64,000 bases of DNA from Halosimplex carlsbadense 2-9-1 (GCF_000337455.1 NZ_AOIU01000005.1:109246-173245); one strand, 5' to 3'; positions 33,105-42,547 are shown, counted from the first letter of the stretch. Translations and numbers: made by a program. Notes: generated from the sequence alone by a model not told the origin.

Positions 33105-34883
33105 ATGGTAAGCCCGCTGTACTGGGTGCTCGCTGCGATCGTCGTCTTCACCGCGGGGACGATGGCGCTGCAGGCGAGGGGCAAGCTCCCCGACTCGGTC
33201 CGCGTCTCCGGCCCGATCCTGACGCTGCACACGCTCCGGGGTCGGCAGTTCCTCACGTGGCTGGCCAAGCCCAAACGGATCTGGCGCGCCTGGGGCAACT
33301 TCGGCGTCGGGATGGCGCTGGTGACGATGGTCGGCATGTTCGCCGCCGTGTTCAACGCCGGCTGGCAGGCGATGCAACAGCCCGACGCCCAGCCCGTCCA
33401 GAACCCCCAGAACGTGCTGGTCATCCCCGGCGTCAACGACTTCCTCCCGCTGGCGGCCGCCCCCGAAATCGTCCTCGGCCTGCTCATCGGCCTCGTCGTC
33501 CACGAGGGCGGCCACGGCCTGCTCTGTCGCGTCGAGGACATCGACATCGACTCGATGGGGCTGGCCTTCTTCTCGTTCCTCCCGGTCGGCGCGTTCGTCG
33601 AACCCGACGAGGAGAGCCGCCTCCGGGCGAACCGAGGGAGCCAGACCCGGATGTTCGCCGCCGGCGTGACCAACAACTTCCTCGTCGCCTTCGTCGGCTT
33701 CCTGCTCCTGTTCGGCCCGATTTCGGGCGCGATATCGGTGGCGGCTGGCGTCCCCGTGGGCAACGCCGCCGCCGGGTCGGCCGCCGACGAGGCCGGTCTG
33801 GAGTACGGCGACCTTGTCACCGAGGTCGAGGGCCAGGCGATCGCGAACGTCTCCGAGTTCGAGGAGCGCCTCGACGCGATCGAGGAACGGTCGGTCGAAC
33901 TCACGTTGAAGGGCAATGAGACGGCGACGCTCGAACGGAAACTCGCGCTCGTCCGGTCGGTCCCGTCGGTCACCGACGGGATCGGACCGAACCAGGAGAA
34001 CGCGACGATCGTCGAGGCCGTCAACGGCACCGCCGTCTACACCGAACGCGGCTTCGCCGAGGCGATGGCCGGCCGCGAGACGGCCACGATCGAAACCAAT
34101 CGCGGGACGGCCACCTTCCACGTCGGCGCCTACGGGCTGGCCGTCGACAACGGCCCGCTCGCGAACGCCTCGGTCCCGGCCGACGGGACGGACGTGATCG
34201 TCCGCTCGGTCGACGGCGAGCGCACGCCCAACGCCTCCGCGTACGGTGACGTGGTCGGCGGCCTCGAAGCCGGCCAGACCGTCGACGTGCGGGCGTCGGT
34301 CGGCGGCCAGACCGACACCTACAGCGTCACGGCCGGCTGGGACGGTCCGGGCGACGCGCTCGGGCTTCGCACCCAGCAGGGCTTCAGCGGCATCGCGGTG
34401 ACCGACGCCGGTATCGACGTCTACCCCGCGGCGCAGTTCCTCGCCTACCTCGGTGGGTTCAGCGGTGACTGGGGCGGGCTGTTCTCCGGGCAGTTCCTCC
34501 AGCAGATGTTCGTCGTGCTCCTGTTGCCGTTCCTGAGCACGCTCGGCCTGGGCTTCGGCTACAACTTCGCCGGGTTCGTCCCCGACGTGACGACCTTCTA
34601 CACGGTGACCGGCCCGCTCGAACCGCTCGGCGGCGGGGTGTTCATGATCGCGAACATCCTCTTCTGGACGGCCTGGGTGAACCTCAACCTCGGCGTGTTC
34701 AACTGCGTGCCGACGTTCCCGCTCGACGGGGGGCACATCCTCCGGGCGTCGGCGGAGTCGCTGGTGGCGCGCCTTCCCGTCGAGGACGGCCGCCGCGCGA
34801 CCACCGCCGTCACCGCCTCGATCAGCCTGCTGATGATCGCCGGCCTGTTCCTCATGCTGTTCGGGCCGCAACTGCTCAACTGA
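33105..34883 (+). CDS. PDZ-containing site-2 protease (M50)
   Basis: A 592-aa membrane zinc protease. Zinc motif HEGGH at residues 133-137 (LVVHEGGHGLL), second site NLGVFNCVPTFPLDGGHILR near residue 545. Between them lies a large extracytoplasmic-type region with a PDZ-like domain (about 205-265; AADEAGLEYGDLVTEVEGQA) and a second PDZ-like stretch (about 290-420). Membrane helices at about 5-22, 68-88, 118-140, 187-210, 455-485, 500-520 and 565-590. Equivalent proteins cleave membrane regulators; no anti-sigma target is adjacent here. Start ATG 33105 follows the family-1 element copy C. Confidence 0.92.
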   Translation: MVSPLYWVLAAIVVFTAGTMALQARGKLPDSVRVSGPILTLHTLRGRQFLTWLAKPKRIWRAWGNFGVGMALVTMVGMFAAVFNAGWQAMQQPDAQPVQNPQNVLVIPGVNDFLPLAAAPEIVLGLLIGLVVHEGGHGLLCRVEDIDIDSMGLAFFSFLPVGAFVEPDEESRLRANRGSQTRMFAAGVTNNFLVAFVGFLLLFGPISGAISVAAGVPVGNAAAGSAADEAGLEYGDLVTEVEGQAIANVSEFEERLDAIEERSVELTLKGNETATLERKLALVRSVPSVTDGIGPNQENATIVEAVNGTAVYTERGFAEAMAGRETATIETNRGTATFHVGAYGLAVDNGPLANASVPADGTDVIVRSVDGERTPNASAYGDVVGGLEAGQTVDVRASVGGQTDTYSVTAGWDGPGDALGLRTQQGFSGIAVTDAGIDVYPAAQFLAYLGGFSGDWGGLFSGQFLQQMFVVLLLPFLSTLGLGFGYNFAGFVPDVTTFYTVTGPLEPLGGGVFMIANILFWTAWVNLNLGVFNCVPTFPLDGGHILRASAESLVARLPVEDGRRATTAVTASISLLMIAGLFLMLFGPQLLN

Positions 34884-34960
34884 GGGCAGTTCGACTCTCC
34901 CAGTGCTCGGCCGCGGGCGGGAACAGCAACTTTCCTAAGCAGCGACGGGCTATCTTCGGT

Positions 34961-36985
34961 ATGGTCAGACGCGAGCCGCCGCAGACGGAGGAAGGCTGGT
35001 ACGCCTTCCACGACCTCAGGACGGTCGACTGGGAGGCCTGGCGCGACGCGCCCGAGCGCGTCCGCGAACGAGCCTTGGAAGAGGCCGTCGAGTTCCTCGG
35101 GTCGGCCGAGGCCGTCGACGACGCCGAGGCGGGCGACTCGGCGCTGTACGCCGTCGTCGGGCACAAGGCCGATCTCATGGTCGTCCACCTCCGGCCGAGC
35201 CTGGCGGACACCGAACGCCTCGAACGGCGCTTCGAGCGCACCGAGTTCGCGCAGTTCACCGAACAGTCCTCGTCGTACGTCTCCGTCACGGAGGCGTCGG
35301 GCTACTCCGAGCGCGCCAGCGAGTACTTCGACGGCGAGGTCGACGACGACTCCGGGCTGGCACAGTACATCCAGTCGCGGCTCCACCCGGAGATCCCCGA
35401 CAGCGAGCACGTCTCGTTCTACCCGATGTCGAAACGCCGCCAGCCCGACCAGAACTGGTACGACCTGCCCTTCGAGGAGCGAGCCGAACACATGGAGAGC
35501 CACGGCGACATCGGCCGCGACTACGCCGGCCGGGTCTCCCAGATGATCACCGGCTCGGTCGGGATGGACGACTGGGAGTGGGGCGTCACGCTGTGGGCCG
35601 ACGACATGACCGACGTGAAGGAGCTCCTCTACGAGATGCGGTTCGACCCCTCCTCCTCGAAGTTCGCCGACTTTGGCCCCTTCTACGTCGGCCGGAAGTT
35701 CCCGCCGGCGGATCTAGACGCCTACCTCGCGGGCGAGTCGGTACCGACGGCGGACGGGGCGAGCGAATCGTCGGCGGGCGAACGGGCGGCCCACGCCAGC
35801 GCGTCGGGCGCCGGCCACGACGGCAACGCCGGGGGCGGTACCCACGCGAACGGCGACCACGGTGCCCGCAGCGACAGCGAGTCGGCCGACCCGCCGGCCG
35901 AGAGCCACGCCGGGGGCGCCGACGACGGCGAGCCGGAGGCGGTCAGCGAATCGAGCGAGGGCGGCGCGAGCGGCGGCCGGCCCGCGGCCGCGCAGAAAGA
36001 CGTGGACGCCGAGGAACTCGACGCCGACGAGGCCGCACAGACGCTCGCGAACTTCGGCGTCTACCCCGAGGACTACGGCGCGGGCGACTACGCGCTGGTC
36101 TGTTACGCCGACGCCGACGCCGAGGAACTCGTCGACGAGGTCGACGGCCTGCGGGGCAACTTCGACCACTACGACACCCACGTCCTGACGAGCGTCCGCG
36201 CCAACGGGGGTCAGACCGCCGTCGTCAGCGTCTGGGACAACGAGGGCGCCGCCGACACGGCGCTCGGATTCCTGACCGACATCGACGGGGTGACCCACAG
36301 CGCCCGCGGCCCGCTCGGCGACGCCGGCGAGGCCGGCCCCGAGGAGTCGGAAGCGAGCGGCGACGAGGCTGCCGACGACGAGAGCGACACCACCGCGGCC
36401 GACATCCGCGCGGAGCTCGCCGACGAGGGCGTCTACGCCGGCCAGCCCCACGGCGAGGACGTCTACGCGCTGGTGCTGTACTCGGAGGCCGACGCCGAGA
36501 CGCTCGACGCGGAGGTATCAGACCTGCGCGACGGCTTCGACCGCTACGACACCCACGTCAAGACCGCCGTCTACACCGACACCGACAGCGACTCGGACAC
36601 GACCGCCGTCGTGAGCCTCTGGGACACCCAGAGCGCCGCCGACACCGCAGCCGATTTCCTCACGGACCTCCCGGAGATCGTCGGCCGCCCGCAGGAGCGA
36701 GAGGGCTTCGGCACGATGGGGATGTTCTACACGGTCAAGCCCGACTACCGCGAGGAGTTCGTCGACACGTTCGGGACCGTCGGCGAACTGCTGGCCGAGA
36801 TGGACGGCCACCGCGAGACGGCGCTGCTGGCCAACCGCGAGGACGACGCCGACATGTTCATCGCCAGCCGCTGGGACGCCAAGGAGGACGCGATGGCCTT
36901 CTTCCGCTCAGAGGACTTCCGCGAGACGGTCCAATGGGGCCGTGAAGTGCTGGCCGACCGACCCCGCCACGTCTTCCTCGCCTGA
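34961..36985 (+). CDS. PitA-like chlorite-dismutase/ABM fusion
   Basis: A 674-aa protein. Residues 1-250 are a chlorite-dismutase/HemQ-type domain with the Tyr of YPMSKRR (Tyr154) and the probable proximal heme ligand His181 in MESHGDIGRDYAG, followed by GSVGMDDWEWGVTLWADD. In coproheme decarboxylases the same Tyr is catalytic. An Ala/Glu/Ser-rich linker (about 255-345) leads to three ABM-like modules: about 345-455 (degenerate), about 475-570 (degenerate, resembling the first) and about 575-674 (TMGMFYTVKPDYREEFVDTF), the best preserved. Haloferax PitA is known to be a Cld-ABM fusion; here there appear to be extra ABM-like repeats. Likely heme-binding; substrate unproven. Confidence 0.82.
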   Translation: MVRREPPQTEEGWYAFHDLRTVDWEAWRDAPERVRERALEEAVEFLGSAEAVDDAEAGDSALYAVVGHKADLMVVHLRPSLADTERLERRFERTEFAQFTEQSSSYVSVTEASGYSERASEYFDGEVDDDSGLAQYIQSRLHPEIPDSEHVSFYPMSKRRQPDQNWYDLPFEERAEHMESHGDIGRDYAGRVSQMITGSVGMDDWEWGVTLWADDMTDVKELLYEMRFDPSSSKFADFGPFYVGRKFPPADLDAYLAGESVPTADGASESSAGERAAHASASGAGHDGNAGGGTHANGDHGARSDSESADPPAESHAGGADDGEPEAVSESSEGGASGGRPAAAQKDVDAEELDADEAAQTLANFGVYPEDYGAGDYALVCYADADAEELVDEVDGLRGNFDHYDTHVLTSVRANGGQTAVVSVWDNEGAADTALGFLTDIDGVTHSARGPLGDAGEAGPEESEASGDEAADDESDTTAADIRAELADEGVYAGQPHGEDVYALVLYSEADAETLDAEVSDLRDGFDRYDTHVKTAVYTDTDSDSDTTAVVSLWDTQSAADTAADFLTDLPEIVGRPQEREGFGTMGMFYTVKPDYREEFVDTFGTVGELLAEMDGHRETALLANREDDADMFIASRWDAKEDAMAFFRSEDFRETVQWGREVLADRPRHVFLA

Positions 36986-37053
36986 GCGCGGTCGCGGTTT
37001 TCGAGCTACTCGACCGCCGATAGTTACAACACCCGGACGGTCGAACCGCGACC

Positions 37054-37920
37054 ATGACCGGACGAGTCGCGGACAGCGTGGCGGTCGTCACTGGCGGCGC
37101 CCGCGGCATCGGCGCGGCGACGGCCCGGCGGCTGGCCGAAGAGGGCGCGGACGTGGCCGTCGTCGACGTGCTGGCCGAGCAGGCCGAAAGAGTCTCCGAC
37201 GAGATCGCCGACGACACCGGCCGGGAGACACTGGCGGTCGAGTGCGACGTGGGCGGCGAGCGCGCAGTCGAAGCGATGGCAGCGACGGTCGCGGATCGGT
37301 TCGGCGAGGTCGACATCCTCGTCAACAACGCGGGGATCCGCGTCGACCCGAAGCCGGTGACCGAAGCCGACGAGGAGAGCTGGGACCGCATCCTCGCAGT
37401 CAACCAGAAAGGCGTCGCCTTCTGTGCGAAGCACCTGATCCCGCTGATGACCGGCGACGAGGAGAGCGGGGACAGGAGTGACGGCAGTGGTGGGGACGAC
37501 GGCAGGGGACCCGAAGGGAACGGCTCGGTCGTCAACGTCGCGTCGATGGGGAGCGAGGTCGCTCGTCCGGCATGGGCGCAGTACGACTCGACCAAGGGCG
37601 CCATCGTCGCGATGACGAAGGACATGGCCTGCGACCATGCGCCGGACGGGATCCGGGTCAACGCGGTCTCACCGGGCTACGTCGTCACGGAGTATCACCT
37701 GCCCGACGACCCCGAGGAAGCCCGGGAGTACCGCGAGGAACAGACGACGCCCAGCGCGGACGGGCCGGGGATCCTCAAGCGCGCGGCCGACCCGAGGGAG
37801 GTCGCCGACGCCGTCCTCTTCCTGGCCGCCGAGGAGTCGTCGTTCGTCACCGGGACGAACCTGCGGGTCGACGGCGGCGTGTCGGCCGTGGGGAACGGGT
37901 TCGACTGGGATCCCGCGTAG
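37054..37920 (+). CDS. Short-chain dehydrogenase/reductase
   Basis: A 288-aa NAD(P)-dependent oxidoreductase. Cofactor site TGGARGIGAATARRL, structural NNAG, and active site Ser in ASMGSEVARP with Tyr and Lys in YDSTKGAI. The C-terminal FVTGTNLRVDGGVSAVG is typical of the FabG-like SDR group. Between about residues 130 and 150 it carries an acidic Gly/Asp/Ser insertion (GDRSDGSGGDDGRGPEG) not found in standard SDRs. Substrate unknown. Confidence 0.85.
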   Translation: MTGRVADSVAVVTGGARGIGAATARRLAEEGADVAVVDVLAEQAERVSDEIADDTGRETLAVECDVGGERAVEAMAATVADRFGEVDILVNNAGIRVDPKPVTEADEESWDRILAVNQKGVAFCAKHLIPLMTGDEESGDRSDGSGGDDGRGPEGNGSVVNVASMGSEVARPAWAQYDSTKGAIVAMTKDMACDHAPDGIRVNAVSPGYVVTEYHLPDDPEEAREYREEQTTPSADGPGILKRAADPREVADAVLFLAAEESSFVTGTNLRVDGGVSAVGNGFDWDPA

Positions 37921-37955
37921 GGAGCGCCCCGCCCTCGCCGGGCGATAGACTGTCC

Positions 37956-39170
37956 TCACCGATCGGTGGCCCACAGGAACAGTGTCAGCGACGTCGCCGC
38001 CACGAGCGCGGCCGCGAGCAGCTGGAACGCGGGGGTGAAGCCGGCGGTCTCGGAGAGGAAGCCGACGACGGCGGGCGAGGCGGCGCCGGCGACCATCAGC
38101 AGCGTCCGGACGACGCCGAGGCTCCCGCCGGCGACCGATTCGGGCGTGACCTCCATCAGGTACGCACCGCGAACCGGGCGGTAGCCGTGGGCGCCGAGCC
38201 CCAGCAGGACGACCGCACCGCCGAGGACCAGTGCGCCGCCGGTCGCCGAGAACGCCAGCACGGCGACCATTCCGGCAGTGGCCACTGCGAGGGTCAGCGC
38301 GAGGATCGGTCCGGCCCCGAACCGGTCGCTGGCCTCGCCGGTGACCAGCTGGACGAGGCTGACGAGGAAGAGCGCGCTGAACAGCAGGTTCGCCGTCGCG
38401 GCGGAGACGGCGGTCTCCTCGGCGAGGTACAGCGGGAGGAAGGCCACGGCGCCGTTGTAGGTGAAAGAAAAGCAGACCGTGACGACGACGAAGAGCGTGA
38501 AGCGACGGTCGCGAAACAGCGCGACGTACGCGCGCAGCGGTACGGCGTCCCCGTCGTCGCCGTCGGCGGCCGAGGCGGCGGGTTCGTCGGGCAGTCGTCG
38601 CGGGACGCGCCAGGCGAAGACGGCGGCGAGGCCGACGCCGACAATCCCGGCGACCAGGAAGAGCGTCCGCCAGGGCGCGCCCAGGACGGCAGGGGTCGCC
38701 GATGCGAGGACGACGGCCGCCGGCGCGGCGGCGCCGCCGAAGGTCCCGAAGGTGTCGTAGATCCCGAGCGCGCGGCCGGTCCCGCGGGGGTAGGCCCGCG
38801 CGAGCAGGCTGACGCTGACGGTCTTGTAGGTGCCCGTACCGGCGCCGACGAGCGCCATCGCCCCGACGAGGGCCCACAGCGGGGTGTCGACCGCCAGCGC
38901 GAACGCGGCTGCGGCCGTGGCGAGCGCCCCGGCGGAGATCACACGCACCGGCCCGATGCGGTCGGCGAGCAGCCCCGAGGGGAACTGCATCAGCGCGTAG
39001 ACGAGCATCAGCGCCGTGAACGCCGACCCGAGGACGGTCCGGGAGACGCCGTAGGTCGACCCGATCGTCCCGAACAGCGGCGGGAACGCGTACCGGAGGA
39101 ACTTCCCGAGGAACCACACGAGCGCCGTCGCGACGAGCGCATCGAACCGGGCGAACCGGCGGGGGATCAC
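37956..39170 (-). CDS. Major facilitator superfamily transporter
   Basis: A 404-aa membrane transporter with 12 predicted helices in two six-helix halves separated by an acidic loop (about 195-215). The inter-helix 2-3 loop QFPSGLLADRIGPVRV is the G-x3-D-R-x-G motif, and its counterpart in the second half is TGEASDRFGAGPI. Substrate not predictable. The GTG at 39168-39170 (VIPRRFARFD) is chosen as start because translation upstream is Pro/Ser/Arg-rich and the family length fits; it also leaves the divergent 39361 gene free. Confidence 0.85.
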   Translation of the reverse strand: MIPRRFARFDALVATALVWFLGKFLRYAFPPLFGTIGSTYGVSRTVLGSAFTALMLVYALMQFPSGLLADRIGPVRVISAGALATAAAAFALAVDTPLWALVGAMALVGAGTGTYKTVSVSLLARAYPRGTGRALGIYDTFGTFGGAAAPAAVVLASATPAVLGAPWRTLFLVAGIVGVGLAAVFAWRVPRRLPDEPAASAADGDDGDAVPLRAYVALFRDRRFTLFVVVTVCFSFTYNGAVAFLPLYLAEETAVSAATANLLFSALFLVSLVQLVTGEASDRFGAGPILALTLAVATAGMVAVLAFSATGGALVLGGAVVLLGLGAHGYRPVRGAYLMEVTPESVAGGSLGVVRTLLMVAGAASPAVVGFLSETAGFTPAFQLLAAALVAATSLTLFLWATDR

Positions 39171-39360
39171 CGGGTCTGCCCCCCCGAAACGGAGCGGTCG
39201 CGGAGCCGCGAGGGTCGCGGCGCTCGGCGCGACCGCGGGACGCGGAAGCGTGGACGGGAACGCACGTTGTCGGTGAAGGCGGGGTGAACGCAAAATACGT
39301 CCCGGTTTCGACGAGCGCGGCCCCGTCAGACCCAAGCCGCTCGCGGCCGAATCGTGTGTC

Positions 39361-39726
39361 GTGCCAGACGACAGCAACGACGCGGGCGGCGAAGCGACGG
39401 CGGAGGTCGACGACACGCCGACGGTCAGTTGCTCGCGTTGCGACCGCGAGTGGGACCTGGCCTACGAACTCGACGACCTGGGCGTCGGCAACCAGGCCGT
39501 CGAGCAGTTCGCGCTCGACCACAAGCGCCACACCGGCCACTTCCCCGACGACGTGCGAACGTGGCTCGCCTCCTGTCGCCGCTGTACCGAGCTGTCAGAA
39601 CACCTCGCTCGTCACGCCGCCGAGCGCTGGGCGCGGACCCACGCCCGCCACACCCGCCACACCGTGGCCATCGAACACGGCGTCGACGACGAGACGACCG
39701 TCGTCGAGCCCGACGACGCGCAGTAA
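39361..39726 (+). CDS. Small Cys-rich haloarchaeal protein
   Basis: A 121-aa protein from GTG 39361. A zinc-ribbon-like C-x2-C (CSRC) at about residue 24 and a second C-x2-C (CRRC) at about 71 are separated by a helical region with several His (DHKRHTGHF). The C-terminal part is His/Arg-rich (ARHAAERWARTHARHTRHT). Plausibly metal- or nucleic-acid-binding; no family with known function recognised. Confidence 0.6.
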   Translation: MPDDSNDAGGEATAEVDDTPTVSCSRCDREWDLAYELDDLGVGNQAVEQFALDHKRHTGHFPDDVRTWLASCRRCTELSEHLARHAAERWARTHARHTRHTVAIEHGVDDETTVVEPDDAQ

Positions 39727-39779
39727 GCGAAGCGGTGGAAAAACGGAGGATTGCGGTCCGAAGCGGCCGGCCCGCCCGG

Positions 39780-40211
39780 TCAGTCTTCGTCGTCTTCGGT
39801 CGTCGTCCTGTCGACGTCCAACTCGTCGAAGTAGATCTCCGCGCCGTCCTGGGCGACCTTCTCGGCGAGCACGGCGCATTTGACGCGCATCGGCGAGATG
39901 TCGACGCCGAGCATATCGATCACGTCGTCCCTGTCCATCTCTTTCAGGTCCTCGACCGCCATCCCCGCGAGCTGCTCCGAGAGCATCGAGGCGGAGGCCT
40001 GGGAGATAGCGCAGCCGTCCCCGCGGAAGGCGACGCGCTCGACTGTCTCCTCGGCGTCGTCGAGGACGACATCCATCTCGATGGTATCGCCGCACATCGG
40101 GTTCTCGCCGACGTGGGTGAACGTGGCCTCCTCGAGTTCCCCGTAGTTACGCGGGTTCTTGTAGTGGTCGAGGATCTGCTGTCGGTACATGTCCGATCCG
40201 CCGATACCCAT
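39780..40211 (-). CDS. Iron-sulfur scaffold SufU/IscU-type protein
   Basis: A 143-aa protein that receives sulfur from a cysteine desulfurase and assembles or transfers Fe-S clusters. The three conserved Cys are present: Cys40 (NPMCGD), Cys67 (GDGCAIS) and Cys112 (VKCAVL), plus the conserved Asp42. In SufU-type proteins these bind zinc and pass sulfur; length and spacing agree with SufU rather than IscU (no LPPVK Hsc66 motif). A candidate donor, SufS, is in the window at 48515-49756. Start ATG 40211. Confidence 0.88.
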   Translation of the reverse strand: MGIGGSDMYRQQILDHYKNPRNYGELEEATFTHVGENPMCGDTIEMDVVLDDAEETVERVAFRGDGCAISQASASMLSEQLAGMAVEDLKEMDRDDVIDMLGVDISPMRVKCAVLAEKVAQDGAEIYFDELDVDRTTTEDDED

Positions 40212-40389
40212 TGTCGGCCGTGAGTATGCCCTACCGGCGGAAAAGGATTCCGAGGGAGCGGTTGTCACGCGACCGAACGATTCCGGAGTATACGTGCTAT
40301 GACAGCCGATCGCCGGGCGGCTTCGCGCCGTGAATCTACACCGAAGTTTATTACCTACCGTCCCGGAAATACAGCACAACCACAGGGCA

Positions 40390-41634
40390 ATGTTCGACCG
40401 AGTAAACGACGCGATATCCGGTGGGTCGGGGGAGGTCGACGCGGAGCACCTCGACGGGTTGCTGCGCGACGGCGAGGAGCTGCAGCACGCGCTCGCCAAC
40501 GACGGGACGATCGAACACACGGAGGACGGTCGAACGACGACGATCGAATCGGGCGGCGGCCACGGCGCCTACATGCTCGTGACCGACGAGCGGGTGCTCT
40601 GGGTGCTGGGCGACCAGCCCGAGGAGACCGAGATCGCTTTCGAGATGACCCGACTGCAGACCTGCCACATCCGCAAGGGACTGATCAACAGCAAGCTGGA
40701 GATCCAGACCTACGACGAGATGGTCGTCTTCGACCCCGACGAAGGCGACGCCGAGGCCGCCGAAGACTACATCAGCAACGTGGGCTCGTCGTGGGCTGAT
40801 ATGTCCAGCGCGCTCGCGCAGGCCCGCGACGCCATCGCCGCCTACGAGGACGCCTGCGAGCGCGGCGCCGACCCCAACAACCACGCGCTGACCGCCCGCT
40901 CACAGTTCTCGCAGGCCCGCCGCTCTGCCACCCGTGAGGACCGCGCGCCCGAACAGAAGATCCGCGCCGAGATCGAGGCGGTCGTCGAGGAACTGGCCCA
41001 CACCCGCGTGAACTCGTGGCTCGACCGCGCCGAATCACAGTACGAGACCGTCGAGACGGCGCTCGACGAGGGCCGCTACGGCGAGGCCTGCGAGGCGTAC
41101 GTCGATGCCGGCGGGGCCGTCGAGGAGACCCGCGACGTGATCGACGACGTCGACGACGCGCCCGAGGGCGCCGAGAGCCGACTCGACGCCATCGAGGCCG
41201 ACCTCCGCGACGCCGGCGAGCGGTTCCTCGACGACGCAGCGGGGCGCTGTGAGACGGCGCTCGACGCCGAGGACGCGACCGTCGCCGTCGACGCCTGGGA
41301 GGAGGCGTTCGACCGCTACCGCGCGGCCGCCGACGCCGGCTGGAACGGCCACGCCCCGGTTTCGGGCGACGCCCTGGAGTACCAGCTCACCTGGGTCACC
41401 GCCGGCCTGCTGGAGGCGATGAGCGCCCACGCCGCCGCGCTCGAACGCGAGGCCGACGACATCGACGACACCGACGAGGCCGGCGACCGCTACGGCGACG
41501 CCGAGGAGTGGTTCGAGCGCGCCCGCGACCTGGCCGACGAGCGCCCCCACCACGACGCCGACGAGTACGAGGCCGGCCGCGACCGCGTCGAGGAGAAGCG
41601 GCTGGAGAGCGCAGGCTGGGAGTTCGGCGGCTGA
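40390..41634 (+). CDS. PH-like and helical-repeat protein of unknown function
   Basis: A 414-aa very acidic soluble protein. Residues about 45-125 (GGGHGAYMLVTDERVLWVLG ... GLINSKLEIQTYDEMVVF) look like a small PH/GRAM-like beta domain as in YvbH-type proteins. The rest (130-414) is long amphipathic helices with repeated W/Y...A patterns (AESQYETVETALDEGRYGEA, WEEAFDRYRAAADAGW), possibly TPR-like. No catalytic residues recognised. Start ATG 40390; GTTTATTACC at about 40345 is a TATA-like sequence upstream. Confidence 0.65.
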   Translation: MFDRVNDAISGGSGEVDAEHLDGLLRDGEELQHALANDGTIEHTEDGRTTTIESGGGHGAYMLVTDERVLWVLGDQPEETEIAFEMTRLQTCHIRKGLINSKLEIQTYDEMVVFDPDEGDAEAAEDYISNVGSSWADMSSALAQARDAIAAYEDACERGADPNNHALTARSQFSQARRSATREDRAPEQKIRAEIEAVVEELAHTRVNSWLDRAESQYETVETALDEGRYGEACEAYVDAGGAVEETRDVIDDVDDAPEGAESRLDAIEADLRDAGERFLDDAAGRCETALDAEDATVAVDAWEEAFDRYRAAADAGWNGHAPVSGDALEYQLTWVTAGLLEAMSAHAAALEREADDIDDTDEAGDRYGDAEEWFERARDLADERPHHDADEYEAGRDRVEEKRLESAGWEFGG

Positions 41635-41635
41635 G

Positions 41636-41713
41636 ACGGAGTATCGCGAGCGTTTCCCGGGGCGGTCGCACGCAGTCGTGCGCTCGATCCTGGACTGTCT
41701 CGCGATACTCCGT
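41636..41713. terminator. Nested inverted repeat between convergent genes
   Basis: Perfect 15-bp inverted repeat ACGGAGTATCGCGAG (41636-41650) and its complement (41699-41713), enclosing a second hairpin CGCACG-CAGT-CGTGCG (41667-41682). It fills the gap between two convergent genes, so a bidirectional terminator or RNA-processing structure is the simplest reading; no T-run is present. Confidence 0.45.
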
Positions 41714-41718
41714 GCGAG

Positions 41719-42486
41719 TCAGCGCGCCAGCACGACGACCCGCGTCGACTCCAGCGTCAGCTCGCTCCCGTCGAACCCACCGACCAGTGTCACGTCCTCG
41801 AACCCGGCACGCTCGCACAGCTCCCGGAGCACCGGCGGGGCGTACAGCCGATTCTCCCACTCCATGGTGTCGACGTAGTCGTAGCCGTCGCCGTCCGCGT
41901 CGAACACGTCCAGCGTCGTCGCAAACCGGCTCGTCTCGACGTCGAAGTCCTGTCGGTAGACGGTCAAGTGGCCGTCGGCTTCCGTGACCGTCGCCTCCTC
42001 GAAGTCGGCGACGAAGGCGTCCCGGTTGGACTGCTCGACCACGAGGACGCCGTCGTCGGCCAGCAGCTCCCGGGCGTCGGTCAGGATTGCCTCGTCCGTC
42101 TCGCGACCGTAGTAGCCCAGCGAGTTCCAGAACACCGTTATCAGGTCGTAGCTCCCGGACAGCTCGTCGAGTTCGCGCATGTCGCGGTGGCGGAAGGCGG
42201 TCCGGTCGGCGAGCCCACGCTCGTTCGCCCGCTCGCGCGCCCGGCCGAGGAACGACTCGGAGAAGTCGAGCCCCTCGGCCGCGACCCCACGGTCGGCCAG
42301 CGCGAGAGCGTGCCGGCCGACGCCGCAGGCCACGTCGAGCGACCGCTCGGGCTCGCAGTCGTACTCGTCGGCGAGCAGGTCGAGCAGGTCCGCGACCTCG
42401 GCGTCCGCCGCCGCGAACATGTCCTCGAACTGTTCCGCGAACAGGTCCGCCTGCTCACGAAACAGGCGGTCGGGCCACTGTGTCAC
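41719..42486 (-). CDS. Class I SAM-dependent methyltransferase
   Basis: A 255-aa protein. Motif I SLDVACGVGRHALALA, motif II AEGLDFSESFLGRA, then DLITVFWNSLGYYG (motif IV-like) and a C-terminal half with beta strands ending VVVLAR. The overall form is the small-molecule methyltransferase type with an added C-terminal strand domain. Substrate unknown. It converges on the PH-like protein gene, sharing a nested inverted repeat. Confidence 0.85.
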   Translation of the reverse strand: MTQWPDRLFREQADLFAEQFEDMFAAADAEVADLLDLLADEYDCEPERSLDVACGVGRHALALADRGVAAEGLDFSESFLGRARERANERGLADRTAFRHRDMRELDELSGSYDLITVFWNSLGYYGRETDEAILTDARELLADDGVLVVEQSNRDAFVADFEEATVTEADGHLTVYRQDFDVETSRFATTLDVFDADGDGYDYVDTMEWENRLYAPPVLRELCERAGFEDVTLVGGFDGSELTLESTRVVVLAR

Positions 42487-42547
42487 GGTCGTCCGCTCGC
42501 GCTCGCTCGGGAAAAATCTGCGGGCCGCGCGGTATCGGGTCCCGGCC

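Noticed and set aside
32868..34871. Long minus-strand open frame opposite the PDZ protease
   Set aside because: Antisense shadow; the plus strand carries HEGGH and LDGGH motifs.
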